This document shows, in pieces, positions 51,110-62,565 of a DNA stretch of 64,000 bases. The stretch covers positions 310,001 through 374,000 of the forward strand of contig NC_054457.1 of NCBI RefSeq assembly GCF_900496995.4, read 5' to 3'. The number at the start of each line of letters is the position of its first letter. Positions within the stretch are counted from its first letter, which is position 1. The stretch is from Aquila chrysaetos chrysaetos. Taxonomy: Eukaryota > Chordata > Aves > Accipitriformes > Accipitridae. The notes below the pieces were generated by a model. The model made no database searches. It was not told where the DNA came from and worked only from the letters and a program-made list of their open reading frames with translations. Made by a program: the position numbers and the translations under genes.

Positions 51110-51676
51110 TGTGGTGGGTTGACCTTGGCTGGGTGCCAGGTGCCCACCAAAGCCGCTCTATCACTCCCCCTCCTCAGCTGGACAGGGGGGAGAAAATATA
51201 ACAAAAGGCTCGTGGGTCAAGATAAGGACAGTTTAATAAAGTGAAAGCAAAGGTCGCGCGCGAAAGCAAAGGAAAACAAATGATGTTATTCTCTACTTCC
51301 CATCAGCAGGCGATGTCTGGCCACTTCCTGGGAAGCAGGGCTTCAGTACACGTAGTGGTTGCTCCGGAAGACAAAAATGCCCCCCTTCCGTCTCCCTTTA
51401 CTTAGCTTTTATATCTGAGCTGAGATCATATGGTATGGAATATCTGTTTGGTTAGTTTAGGTCAGCTGTCCTGGTTATGTCCCCTCCCAAGATCTTGCCC
51501 AGCCCCAGCCTGCCATTGAGGGGGGCAAAAATGTTGGAGAGACAGCCTTGATGCTGTGCCAGCACTGCTGAGCAGTAGCCAAAACACTGGTGTGTTATCA
51601 ACACCTTTCTAGCTACCAATGCACTACGAGGGCTGCTATGGGGAGAATTAACTCCATCTCAGCCAGACCCAATACA
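51110..51676 (-). mobile_element. Solo LTR G3 (family G)
   Basis: 567 bp, TGTGGTGGG to CCCAATACA, with a perfect 5-bp duplication ctaat (51105-51109, 51677-51681) in C-II env. Absent from C-I, so younger than the duplication. Confidence 0.92.
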
Positions 51677-51784
51677 CTAATGTATTAGAAAATGTTACAG
51701 CTGAAATGAATACCCAGGTAGAAATTGATCAACAAATACTAGCACAATTGGATGCTTTAGAAGCAGTGGTAATTTGGCTTGGAG

Positions 51785-52698
51785 TGTATTGGGTTTGTGT
51801 GGCAAGGTTTTGGTAGCAGGGGGGTTACAGGGGTGGCTTCTGTGGGGGCTGCTGGAGGCTTCCCCTGTGTCCGACAGAGCCAATGCGGGCCGGCTCTAAG
51901 ACGGACCTGCCGTTGGCCAAGGCCAAGCCAATCAGTGGCAGTGGTAGCGCCTCTATCTACAAAAAAAAAAAAAAAAAAGGGGGGGGGGGAGAGAGAGAAA
52001 GAACAAAAACCAACCAAACAAAAAAAGCTGGAGAGGAGGAAGAGAAAACAGGTTGCAGGACACACAGAAATGGCAGCTGAAGAGAAGAGTGAGAACATGT
52101 AAGAGAAACAAACCTACCGAGGTCAGTGAAGAAGGAGGGGGAGGAGATGCCTCAGGCGCCAGAGCAGAGATTCCCCTGCAGCCCGTGGTGAAGACCATGG
52201 TGAGGCAGGCTGTCCCCCTGCAGCCCATGGAGGTCCACGGTGGGGCAGATATCCACCTGCAGCCTGTGGAGGACCCCACACCAGAGCAGGTGGGTGCCCG
52301 AAGGAGGCTGTGACCCCGTGGGAACCCCGCGCTGGAGCAGGCTCCTGGCAGGACCTGCGGATCTGTGGAGAGAGGAGCCCACGGAGGGGGTTTTCTGGCA
52401 GGACCTATGACCCTGTGGGGGACCAACACTGGAACAGTGTGCTCCTGAAGGACTGCACGCGGCAGAAAGGACCCATGCTGGAGAAGTTCTTAGAGGACTG
52501 TCTCCAGTGGGAGAGATCTCACGCTGGAACAGGGGAAGAGTGTGATGAGTGCTGCCGCTTAGGAGGATGAAGTGACAGAGATAACGTGATGAACTGACTG
52601 CAAACCTCATTTCCCATCACCCTGTCCAGCTGAGGAGAGAGGAGTGATAGAATAGCTTTGGTGGGCGCCTGGCGTCCAGCCAGGGTCAACCCATCACA
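51785..52698 (+). mobile_element. Solo LTR J2 (family K, short form)
   Basis: 914 bp with duplication tggag (51780-51784, 52699-52703), the complement of J1's ctcca, at the same env position and with the same R/U5 deletion as J1. A poly-A/poly-G tract (about 51960-51989) corresponds to the J1 tract at 13980-14020. Confidence 0.92.
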
Positions 52699-52731
52699 TG
52701 GAGATAGACAAAGTGCATTACAAAATAGAAT

Positions 52732-53277
52732 TGACGTGTGGAAACAGACTCCACAATCAGTGAGATTGTAAAGTAGGTATGTTTATTCAGCGCTGGGCAG
52801 CACGGGGGGTAGTCCCACCAAAGTCGTGCGTGCCTGACTCAGCAGTTCGCTTCAAATTTATACAGTCAAGTGTTACATATACATGGAGTTTCGCAATACG
52901 CCTATACATAGGCATGATCTATCCCCACTTCATATTAAAATTAGTTCCAAAAGTCACAAGGCCAGTCTTGGCTGGTTTTTGGGGTCGACTGTTGCTTCTT
53001 ATCAGGGACTATCTCCTGCCCCAGCCAGCCTCAACAATGCAAACATTAAGCATCACTTCTCATCCTCTTGGGCCAACAATGCAAACGTTAAGCATCACTT
53101 CTCATCCCCTTGGGCCAGCAATGCAAATGTTAAGCACCACTTCTCATCCCCTTGGTCCATGTCTACCTCTACTGAAATTTCTTTAACTTCATTATAAGCT
53201 AGATAATTATTAAACAGTTCTTATCTACATCCATATATCTACTATATCTACTAAGGTTCCTTTGGCTCCCCGTTTCG
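52732..53277 (-). mobile_element. LTR H3 (family H), probably a 3' LTR; right edge approximate
   Basis: Starts TGACGTGTGG like H2. Its far end (about 53260-53277) aligns with the H1 start but is followed on the minus strand by a purine tract (aaaaggggggacc), as expected for a 3' LTR with an internal region to the right. It contains three tandem 42-bp units (53032-53157). Confidence 0.78.
53032..53157. repeat. Three 42-bp tandem units in H3
   Basis: Units start at 53032, 53074 and 53116, each beginning caacaatgcaaa or cagcaatgcaaa and ending in cttgg. H2 has a single corresponding segment near 27105. Confidence 0.85.
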
Positions 53278-53384
53278 GTCCCCCCTTTTCTAGAAAATAG
53301 TAAATTCTTTTACTATATCCAACTCTAGTACTTCTAATGCATTGTTTCCCTATCTAGAATGTTTCACAAATTGAGCATTCGGTG
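53278..53384 (-). mobile_element. Short 3' internal remnant with polypurine tract next to H3
   Basis: A minus-strand purine tract is followed by about 90 bp without features, then LTR I2 begins. Confidence 0.4.
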
Positions 53385-53759
53385 ATGGAGTTCAGTATTC
53401 TTTATTGCAGCGCTGGAAGCACGGGGGATCGCTCCTCCAAACGTGCTTAACCACGAGCTTAACTGTATGGGTTAAATACATGCCTTACATACATATTCAC
53501 TAGATTTCCGAGAAATGTTATGCATAGTCATTAGTTATCCGAAAAGCTATTAGCATATGTAAATGTCCTTTACGCAAGCGCATTGGAGGTCTCTGGTGGT
53601 CGTCCGGAGTCCTCTGGTGGTCGTCCATAGTCTTCCTCACTTGTCCACTGTTTGACCCTTGTTGTATGAGTTTGCGCAGTATGCTCCTCTTCTGGGCCTC
53701 ACAAACAACTTCTCTGCTTATCTCCTAACTTTAGCTCAGACATCACAAAAGACAGAACA
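53385..53759 (-). mobile_element. LTR I2 (family I), 3' LTR of an env-bearing element; left edge approximate
   Basis: The core 53455-53645 matches I1. A minus-strand AATAAAG lies near 53402. The right edge at ACAGAACA 53759 is set by an adjacent minus-strand purine tract (ataaggggaga). The env frame begins about 130 bp further right. Confidence 0.7.
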
Positions 53760-53891
53760 TCTCCCCTTATCACACAGGATACCTCCACAAACAAGACATA
53801 TCATTACATACACAGGCTTATGTCCTTGGCTTGTCTACGTAAATCAACTTATGAAGACAGTTGTTAATCTTCTAACAAATTCCGAAGTCCT

Positions 53892-54998
53892 TTATCTGAC
53901 AATACACTGAGTCAAAGCATACGTTCTATTTCTGCATCTACTAGGCCTAGTGTCAGCCTCTGCATCAAGCATTCTCTCAAAATATTTATTGGACTCGAGT
54001 TTTCGTCGCAACTGATTCTTTTTCCATTCACTGTAGGAATCTCCTGTCCTTTGGAAACACCATAAGCTGCATCGAATTGTTGTACAAAGGATTATGAGCA
54101 GAAAAATTATTACTATTGCTGTCACAAACAGTTGTTTTGGCCATGTTAAATTTGGCAACCAGGAAGTTGTTAGTTTTTCCCATACCTCAGAAAATCCCCA
54201 TGATGTGTCATCCATAGTGATAAGATGTAACTCCTTAGAAATTTCCCAAATCTTTCCAATATCTGACTCTACTTGCTGTCTTTCATTTAAATAAGCACAA
54301 CAGCTTTGATTTATAAGTACGCACACACCCCTTCCTTTGCGGTTAACATATCTAATGCAAGGCGATTTTGTATCGTTATCTTTGCCTAGAGCGCCAGCAG
54401 TAGTATTGGCTAAAGTCTCGACCACTGCTGATACATTGACTATTGCTTTTTCCAATTCAGATACTCCAAGCATTGGGAAAAGCCATCGTACCACACTGTG
54501 GAATGTGGTGCCTCATTCTATAAGAGGGTTAGAGGTTCTTTTAGTCCTCGTGTGGTGCCATGGGGATGGGAATATTCCCTGTAATTTTCCTAAGATAGGG
54601 AGTGTTTGTGGGATTATTATTCCCTCTGTGCATTCTCCCCACCAATCGATAGGTAAACTCTTATGTGTGTCCCCGTTTGCACAAAGGTACCAACGCCCGT
54701 CAGGGAGATTACAATTGGACGGCTCCTGAGGAGGAGGAAGATAACAACTCCCTGTTAGATTTCCCCATCCTGTATTAGCTATCCCTGTAAAGTGTGATTC
54801 ATTACATCGAAAGCAAGTTCCATTCAGTGTCCCAAGAAAACTAGAAGTGTTGGCATAATGGGGGCGCATCATTACGGGGTCTTCCACTGTGCCTCTTTCC
54901 ATGTCTTTTAATCTCCAAGACCAATTGTATCGATCATTATCATGTGGGTCTCTGCTATCCAGATCAAGTTTATACTTCACTATAGTTCTGGAACCATT
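53892..54998 (-). pseudogene. env: Gamma-type env fragment of the I2 element
   Basis: One frame from 54998 to the stop at 53892, broken by TGA 54513-54515. The surface part has several Cys and N-glycosylation sites (NGTCFRCNES, NLTGSC) and ends with a furin-type RTKR site. The transmembrane part has a fusion-peptide-like stretch, CVLINQSCC (CX6CC), an anchor (LFVTAIVIIFLLIILCTTI) and a charged tail. The N-terminal surface region is cut off by E2. CX6CC marks a gamma-type (class I) env, different from the C family env nearby. Confidence 0.87.
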
Positions 54999-55927
54999 TG
55001 TGACGGTCTGACAAATTATAGTCAATGTCTCAAACATTCGTTAAAGAACTTTGGTGGAGAAAACGGCCTCTGTAAAAGTGCTGGAGTTTTGTGAACAGGA
55101 CAATGTGGCCAGAGGAGAGGGCCCCCCCGGAGGGTGGGACCGCACTTCTCCAAAGCCGCAATTCCTTATCTTAAGTGACCAGGAGAAGGAGCACAGCATA
55201 TGCGCCTGGAGGAGGAGGCCCCACGGAGGATGGGACTGTGCTTCTATCTTAAGCGGTCAGGCCAGCAGGGAAAGAGAGGCAACTCTGCGATGAACCCGCC
55301 CTCAAAGCTCTCCGACCGATTCCAGAGAACCCCGGGAATGGGACTGTGCATGTCGAGACCATCGACTAACACACTATAAAAGAAGGGAGAACGAGTTCTC
55401 AGCGCGCGCCCTCCGGAACTGGATCTCTACGCTGGCTGGACCAACGCTGGACCCAGGACTGATGAAACCCTTTCCTTCTCTCTTTCTTTCTTTCTTTCTT
55501 TCTCTCTTTCTCTCTCTCCCTCTTTTCCTTCTCTCTTTTCCACAGTCCCTACACCTCATCCTTTTAAACATAAACCGTTGACCAAGTCTGAGACTAGGAG
55601 TGGATCTAGCTGCCCCTGGGCTCCTCTCTGAGAAGGAGTCCAGAAAGCAAGGGGGTCTGCTCTGAACCTCGTGACTCAACAGGAGGGCTCTCCTTCTGAC
55701 ACAGTTTCATGTTCCTTTTTCCATTTCATTTTTCTATACTTCTCTTCTCGAACAGCGGCTTAACGACATGTTGCAAGGTTCATGTTGATAAGTTCACTTG
55801 TACTTGGGCAAGGTTATCTAGGTTGAATAAATGCTGATTGTTGTTTGAACTCCCCTGGTGTCATTTCACCTTAATTCTGACAAAGGAAATCCACGAACCT
55901 GAGTTGCTCCAACTTTGGGACGCGACA
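54999..55927 (+). mobile_element. LTR E2 (family E)
   Basis: 929 bp, TGTGACGGTC to GACGCGACA, closely similar to E1. TATAAAA is near 55375 and AATAAA at 55826-55831. Flanks do not match (accatt versus gtatgc), and the left side is env while the right side is single-copy-looking, so this is not a simple solo LTR. Confidence 0.88.
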
Positions 55928-57629
55928 GTATGCATCTAATATTGTGTTTTACTTGTATTGCTGAATCCTGAATATATAGTCCGCTGATTGCTGGTTAATT
56001 ACATGTTTCTAATAAATTCCTCCAATCCTGATTTTGGTATAAAATATGTGAACTGAGCAGTTTTTCCCCTTTGATAAAGTATCACGTTTAGCAGAACTCC
56101 TCTGAGGCCAGTATACTGTTCGTCCTGCTGTGCTGTAAGCACAGCTGTGGAGTACAGCACCACAGAAGAGAAAGGACAGTTTTTTGCTTTAGAGTAATAG
56201 CAAAGTTAATAACTAGGTGATAAGTTGTTTATTTATGGTGAGATGTAGCCAGTCTCTGAAATGCCTACCATTGAAACTTTTAAAATTTTGTTTATAGATA
56301 CAATGAAAATATCAAATAAGGGTCTTCTAGTTTTGTATCAGTTAACTTATAGTAGTTCTTGAGGTATTCAGAGGAGAGTCCTTCTAAAACTAGGAGCTTG
56401 ATTAAGTAACATAATTCAGGAAAGAAAGGTCATAGTTCATTCATTATGACTTGAATAAAAAGGGAAGCAGAATAAGCTTTACTGATGGTAATAATGCACC
56501 AAGAACATTTCCTGTGAGACTCTATGCTAAATGCTGCATTCTAGAATTTTATGATGAACAGATTTTTCAAAGACAAAGTCTTGATTTAAACCTTGGAAAT
56601 AAAAGAGATAACTGAGTAATAGCTGGAATCAATTTTGCTTTAGTTAGATGACATAGTTAATATATGTTTCAACTTTAAGATGTAACAGTATTTCTAACCA
56701 TTTCAAGAGTTTGTATCAATTCCATAAGCTTTAGTTTTTAAAATGTTCTGACAATTTTAATTGACTTAAAGATTTAAACACCCCATTTGAGATACTATGT
56801 GTGAATATATTTTTTATTTTAAAGAGCTTTTTTAAAAAGCCCCGAAGTTATGTGTACAGTAACCCAAGACTGATCGGTGTTGAGACTTTTAACATACTTT
56901 GAGGAAATAAGATGTTGTCTTAGCCATAGTTGTGAAGCACAGTTGTGCAATCCTTAATTACTTAATTTTTAGTCATTAAGACTTACTATTTGCAAGATTG
57001 CATCTGCATCTTATTTTTCTTCTCCATGTTGACTCATGCTGTAGTTTTATCATTTCAGTTTTAGCTCTTACAAAGATACTGGTGTGTCCCGAAAATAACA
57101 TTTTTCTTCACTGCTAAAGGGAGCAATTGAAATGTGATATTGAGTAGACTGCATAAAGACTGCGATGCAGATGGGACATCAGGCTTTCAGCTCTGTAGCT
57201 CATTTTATTCCTTGCACCTAAGGGACAATTTTAAAAAAGAAAAATGTTTATATGTTATTATATATTGAAAAATGTTTATATGTTATTATATATTTAATTA
57301 GAGATGGGGGTTTTGGCCAGCCCTTCAGCAATATGGACTTTTCACTTTTCTCTGCATTATGACGACTACATCTGTTTCTAACATTAGGCAGGTAACAACT
57401 TCTTTTTTTCTGTACAGAAAATCAGGATTTCCTGAGATACTTCTTCCTATCCATGTTAATATTTCATAAAGAGAAGGATCTAATGTTCCTGACAGAGAAA
57501 ATAATTGCCATTAAGGAGTTCTGGGTTGTTGCTTGATATCCTAATATATTTCTGAAGCACTTTGAAATCTTGCTAGAAAATACATTAATATGTACAGCAA
57601 AGTATCCCTATTTGTTAGATAATCATTTT
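55928..57629. other. AT-rich single-copy-looking DNA, no gene recognised
   Basis: No similarity to the retroviral families here and no credible frame. It includes a 27-bp duplication at about 57241-57294 (aatgtttatatgttattata twice). This is the longest stretch of probable host DNA in the window. Confidence 0.55.
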
Positions 57630-58205
57630 TCATGCTTTAACCCAAGCCAGCAACTAAGCACCACGCAGCCGCTCACTCACTCCCCCCACACCCAGTGGGA
57701 TGGGGGAGAAAATCGGGAAAAGAAGCAAAACCCGTGGGTTGAGATAAAAACGGTTTAATAGAACAGAAAAGAAGAAACTAAGAATGATAATGATAACACT
57801 AATAAAATGACAACACCAATAATAAAAGGATTGGAATGTACAAATGATGCGCAGTGCAATTGCTCACCACCCGCCGACCGGCACCCCGCTAGTCCCTGAG
57901 CGGCGATTCTCTGCCCCCACTTCCCAGTTCCTATACTAGATGGGACGTCACATGGTATGGAATACCCTGTTGGCCAGTTTAGGTCAGGTGCCCTGGCTGT
58001 GTCCTGTGCCAACTTCTTGTGCCCCTCCAGCTTTCTCGCTGGCTGGGCATGAGAAGCTGAAAAATCCTTGACATTAGTCAAGTTGTTACTTAGCAACAAC
58101 TGAAAACATCAGTGTTATCAACATTCTTCACATACTGAACTCAAAACATAGCACCGTACCAGCTACTAGGAAGACAGTTAACTCTATCCCAGCTGAAACT
58201 AGGAA
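57630..58205 (-). mobile_element. A-IV 3' LTR, with decayed ends
   Basis: Matches the 'TTTAACCCCAG' subtype LTRs, but both ends have drifted (tcatgctttaaccc for TGTCGTGGTTTAACCCC; ctaggaatg for CCAGGACA). Outer flank is the AT-rich region, so no target duplication can be read here. Confidence 0.85.
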
Positions 58206-58744
58206 TGTATCCACCCCTTATTCTATACCATTGATGTCATGCTCAGTTCCCATATCTTTATTTACATCCTGGTCAATCATCATCACCTTTTCTGTCCCTT
58301 TGAGACACATAAACAATTATACATATATATATACACATATACACACAGAGATACAATTCCTTTAGTTTACGGGTTATGTTCATTAAATGTTCGTTGAGTT
58401 CATTTAGTTCCTGACTCTGGGCTCCATCTGTCATACCAGTCTTTCTGGGCAGGAGGGATGGTGCAAAGTCCTCTCAGTCGGTAGAGCAGGATTGGGTTCA
58501 GTGCAGTGTGACGAGCAGGTGACATTTGACGCAGCAGGAGGATGGTGTGCAATGTTGGACTGTTGCATGCTGGAGTCAGTTCTGGTTCCATCACTACTGC
58601 ACTTCGCTCAGTTTGATCACAGTTCTTTCTTGCTTGATCTAAGTGATTCTTACTGTAGTACTACGCATATAGCATATACATATAACAATTATAGTAATGA
58701 TAACATACAGTAGCAGGGTTATATAGCAACTAATATCATACAGG
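58206..58744 (-). other. A-IV 3' noncoding region
   Basis: About 540 bp between pol and LTR, with a polypurine-like stretch beside the LTR and a short TA/CA run (about 58318-58346). Counterpart of 37896-38432. Confidence 0.7.
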
Positions 58745-61391
58745 TTAATTCTGGCTATTCTCACCTAAAATCAAATCCCCCTGAGGCACACATTGGACTT
58801 CCACCTCCTTTCGCATCGCCCACCAAGTGCACCCAGGCCCTTGAGCAAAAGCAATCCCACGAATGGGTTTACCTTTGCCTGAGGCAGGAGTAACCCAGAC
58901 TGTCTTCCCTAACATATTTTTTATGTGCACTACAGGGACTTTATCCCCTTCTACAGTACGTAAAAATTCTGACTGGGCAGGGCCACCCCGATTGGCAGAT
59001 CCTCTGGTGTTGACTAACCAGGTGGCTTTTGCGAAATGTGTATCCCAATGTTTGAAGGTTCCACCCCCCATTGCGCTCAATGTAGTCTTTAACAGTCCAT
59101 TGTATCACTCAATTTTCCCAGAGGCTGGTGCATGATAGGGGATGTGATACACCCACTCAATGCCATGCTCTTTGGCCCAGGTGTCTATGAGGTTGTTTTG
59201 GAAATTAGTCCCGTTGTCTGACTCAATTCTCTCTGGGGTGCCATGTCGCCACAAGACCTGCTTTTCAAGGCCCAGGAGAGTGTTCCGGGCAGTGGCATGG
59301 GGTACAGAATATGTTTCCAGCCATCCGGTGGTTGCTTCCACCACTGTGAGCACATAGCGCTTGCCTTGGCGAGTTTGGGGGAGTGTGATATAGTCAATCT
59401 GCCAGGCTTCCCCATATTTATATTTCAGCCATCGCCCTCCATACCACAGGGGCTTTAACCGCTTGGCTTGCTTAATTGCAGCACATGTTTCACATTCATG
59501 GATAACCTGCGCAATAGTGTCCATGGTCAAGTCCACCCCTCGATAACGAGCCCATCTATATGTTGCATCTCTTCCCTGATAGCCTGAAGCATCATGGGCC
59601 CACCAAGCCATAAATAGCTCACCTTTATGTTGCCAGTCCAGGTCCACCTGAGACACATCAATCTTGGCAGCCTGATCCACCTGTTGGTTATTTTGATGTT
59701 CTTCAGTGGCCCAACTCTTGGGTACGTGAGCATCTACATGACGTACTTTTACAACCAGATTCTCTAGCTGGGACGCAGTATCTTGCCACAGTGCGGCAGC
59801 CCAAATGGGTTTACCTCTGCACTGCCAGTTGCTCTGCTTCCATTGCTGTAACCACCCCCACAGGGCATTTGCCACCATCCATGAGTCAGTATAGAGATAG
59901 GGCACTGGCCACTTCTCTCTTTCAGCAATGTCTAATGCTAGCTGGATGGCTTTCACCTCTGCAAACTGACTCGATTCACCTACTTCAGCAGTTTCTGCGA
60001 CTTGTTGTGTAGGACTCCATACAGCAGCCTTCCACCTCCGATGCTTTCCCACAATGCGACAGGACCCATCAGTGAACAGAGCATATTGCCTCTCATTTTC
60101 TGGCAGTTTATTATACAGCGGGGGTTCTTCAGCACGTGCCACCTCCTCCTCTGGCGACATTCCAAAATTTTTGCCTTCTGGCCAGTCCATGATCACTTCC
60201 ACAATTCCTGGGTGACTGGGGTTTCCTATGCGAGCCCGTTGTGTGATCAGTGCAACCCACTTACTCCATGTGGCATCAGTTGCATGATGTGTAGAGGAGA
60301 CCCTCCCTTTGAACATCCAGCCCAGCACTGGCAGTCGGGGTGCTAAGAGGAGCTGTGTTTCAGTACCAGCCACTTCTGAGGCAGCTCGAACTCCTTCATA
60401 TGCTGCCAATATCTCTTTTTCAGTTGGAGTATAGCGAGCCTCGGATCCTCGATATCCTTGACTCCAAAACCCCAGGGGTCGACCTCGGGTCTCCCCGGGT
60501 GCTTTCTGCCAGAGGCTCCAGGTAGGGCCATTCTCTCCGGCTGCAGTGTAGAGCACATCTTTAACATCTTGTCCTGCCCGGACTGGCCCAAGGGCTACTG
60601 CATGAACAATCTCCCGTTTAATTTGTTCAAAGGCTTGCTGTTGCTCAGGGCCCCATTTAAAATCATTCTTCTTCCGGGTCACTTGATAGAGAGGGCTTAC
60701 AATCAGACTGTAATTTGGAATATGCATTCTCCAAAAAAACCACAACACCTAAGAAAGCCTGTGTTTCCTTTTTATTAATTGGTGGAGACATAGCTGCTAT
60801 TTTCTTGATCACATCCATTGGGATCTGACGACGTCCATCTTGCCATTTTATTCCTAAGAACTGGATCTCCTGTGCAGGTCCCTTGACCTTACTTTCTTTT
60901 ATGGCAAAACCAGCCTTCAAAAGGATTTGGATTATTTTCTTCCCTTTCTCAAAGATTTCTTCTGCTGTGTTGCCCCATACGATGATGTCGTCAATGTATT
61001 GCAGGTGCTCTGGAGCTTCACCTTTTTCCAGTGCAGTCTGGATTAGTCCATGGCAAATAGTGGGGCTGTGTTTCCACCCCTGGGGCAATTGATTCCAAGT
61101 GTACGGGACACCCCTCCAAGTAAAGGCAAATTGTGGACGACACTCTGCTGCCAGAGGGATTGAGAAAAACGCATTAGCAATGTCAATTGTGGCATACCAC
61201 TTGGCTGCCTTTGACTCTAGTTCGTATTGAAGTTCTAGCATACCTGGAATGGCAGCACTCAGTGGTGGCGTAACTTCATTCAGGCCACGATAGTCAACTG
61301 TTAGTCTCCACTCCCCATTAGACTTTCGCACTGGACATATGGGAATATTAAAGGGTGAGCGAGTTTTGCTGATCACTCCTTGACTCTGCAG
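58745..61391 (-). pseudogene. pol: A-IV pol: RT, RNase H, integrase
   Basis: 61376-60663 encodes RT with IDIANAFF, LPQGWKHSP and YIDDIIVWG. A one-base frameshift near 60735 (an A-run) moves to 60748-59105, which carries the rest of RT, RNase H (FTDGSC, LYTDSWM) and integrase (zinc site, QIDYITL, ESDNGTNF, ASGKIE). TGA at 59105-59107 replaces the CGA of ERYNG in A-III. The frame then continues 59104-58745 through the C-terminal domain to a TGA stop. Catalytic residues are all readable. Confidence 0.9.
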
Positions 61392-61931
61392 TCAACGAAT
61401 CAACTCATGGATGGGAATCAGGGAGTCTCGATTGGTGCGATATTGCTGCCGGTGCACCGTCGTGGTAGCAATTGGCACTTGTTGTTCTTCAACCCTCAGC
61501 AACCCCACAATCGAAGGGTCTTGAGAGAGACCAGGCAGGGTAGACAGCTGTTCAGTGCCCTCCGTCTCCAAGGCAGCTATACCAAAAGCCCATTGATACT
61601 CCTTTGGGTCCTTAAAATACCCTCTGCTGAGGTAGTCTATGCCAAGGATACACGGAGCCTCCGGACCAGTCACAATGGGGTGTTTCTGCCATTCATTCCC
61701 AGTTAGGCTTACTTCAGCTTCCAATACAGTTAACTCTTGGGATCCCCCTGTCACACCAGAAATACAAATGGGTTCTGCCCCTTTATAACTTGATGGCATT
61801 GGAGTGCACTGTGCACCGGTGTCTACTAGAGCCTTGTACTCCTGTGGGTCTAACGTGCCAGGCCATCGAATCCGCACAGTCCAATAGACCTGGTTATCCC
61901 TTTCCTCCACCTGGCTGGAGGCAGGGCCCCT
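61392..61931 (-). CDS. pro: A-IV aspartic protease
   Basis: Open from the gag TAG (61932-61934) to TGA 61392-61394. ALVDTGAQCTPMPS differs from A-III by Leu to Pro after the active-site loop. ILGIDYLSRGYF follows. It reads through the site of the A-III UGA as CGA (TNRDSLIP) and stops twelve codons later. Confidence 0.85.
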   Translation of the reverse strand, partial: RGPASSQVEERDNQVYWTVRIRWPGTLDPQEYKALVDTGAQCTPMPSSYKGAEPICISGVTGGSQELTVLEAEVSLTGNEWQKHPIVTGPEAPCILGIDYLSRGYFKDPKEYQWAFGIAALETEGTEQLSTLPGLSQDPSIVGLLRVEEQQVPIATTTVHRQQYRTNRDSLIPIHELIR

Positions 61932-62115
61932 CTAATTCTGGCCAGAGTATCCAGTATTCACTTCTCGTAAAATTGGCTCAGAAGTCCCTTCAAGAGGATC
62001 AGAAATAAGATCAGCCCTTCTACTCTGTTTGGAAACCAGAGCAGCATTTTTCCTGGTAGAATCCCCTTTTGTGGTGGTTTTTCCTCGCAGCTCACGTACC
62101 CGTGCATTTAGGACT

Positions 62116-62565
62116 TGTGGACACATATTTAGCTAACATCGGTCGCAAGAGCATTCCAGAGGCCTTTAGAAGACCTTGAACAGAATAAACAAGAAGACTA
62201 AAAAAAGAAAGATGCCAATTAGAAGAACACAGGTGCGCATTCCACAATAAAGGGAACTTGGCACAAAGAACCTCAATTCGGCAGTTTATCTTGACCAATT
62301 AGACTGAGACAAGTTTCGCGTGTTTTAATTGGTATAACCACTTATGTCCTATGTTTATGCGCGTGTAGAGAGTTGGTATAACCAATTATATCTTATGTTT
62401 ATGCGCGTGTACAGTGTTGATATAACCAATCATATTTTATGCTTGTGCGTGTGTACAGTGACTTTGCAGAATATGTGACTATAAGTATGTGTGTGTTTTA
62501 GCAATAAAGTGTCGTCTGTTGTCTGCTCTCAAGATTACAGGTGTCCGTCTACTTCAATCTCCTCA
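62116..62565 (+). mobile_element. Solo family B LTR in A-IV gag
   Basis: 450 bp, TGTGGACACA to CTCCTCA, with a perfect 6-bp duplication aggact (62110-62115, 62566-62571). It has three rather than two copies of the roughly 45-bp U3 unit (62328-62440). Confidence 0.93.

Larger units (their letters stand above)
50982..52731 (+). pseudogene. env: C-II env fragment, inverted copy of part of C-I env, split by G3 and J2
   Basis: Pieces 50982-51109, 51682-51784 and 52704-52731 match C-I 14216-14460 and 13322-13290 on the opposite strand: the Ala-rich fusion-peptide region, the early heptads and the start of the LQNR region. J2 occupies exactly the J1 site. The ends are set by the family A LTR and by H3. 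No other part of a C provirus is next to it. Confidence 0.88.

Noticed and set aside
53031..53160. Direct repeats as a CRISPR-like array
   Set aside because: Only three contiguous 42-bp units without spacers, inside a retroviral LTR of a vertebrate genome.
54999..55037. Start of the I2-element env at 55037
   Set aside because: That Met lies inside the E2 LTR. True env sequence ends at 54998, so the N-terminus is missing.
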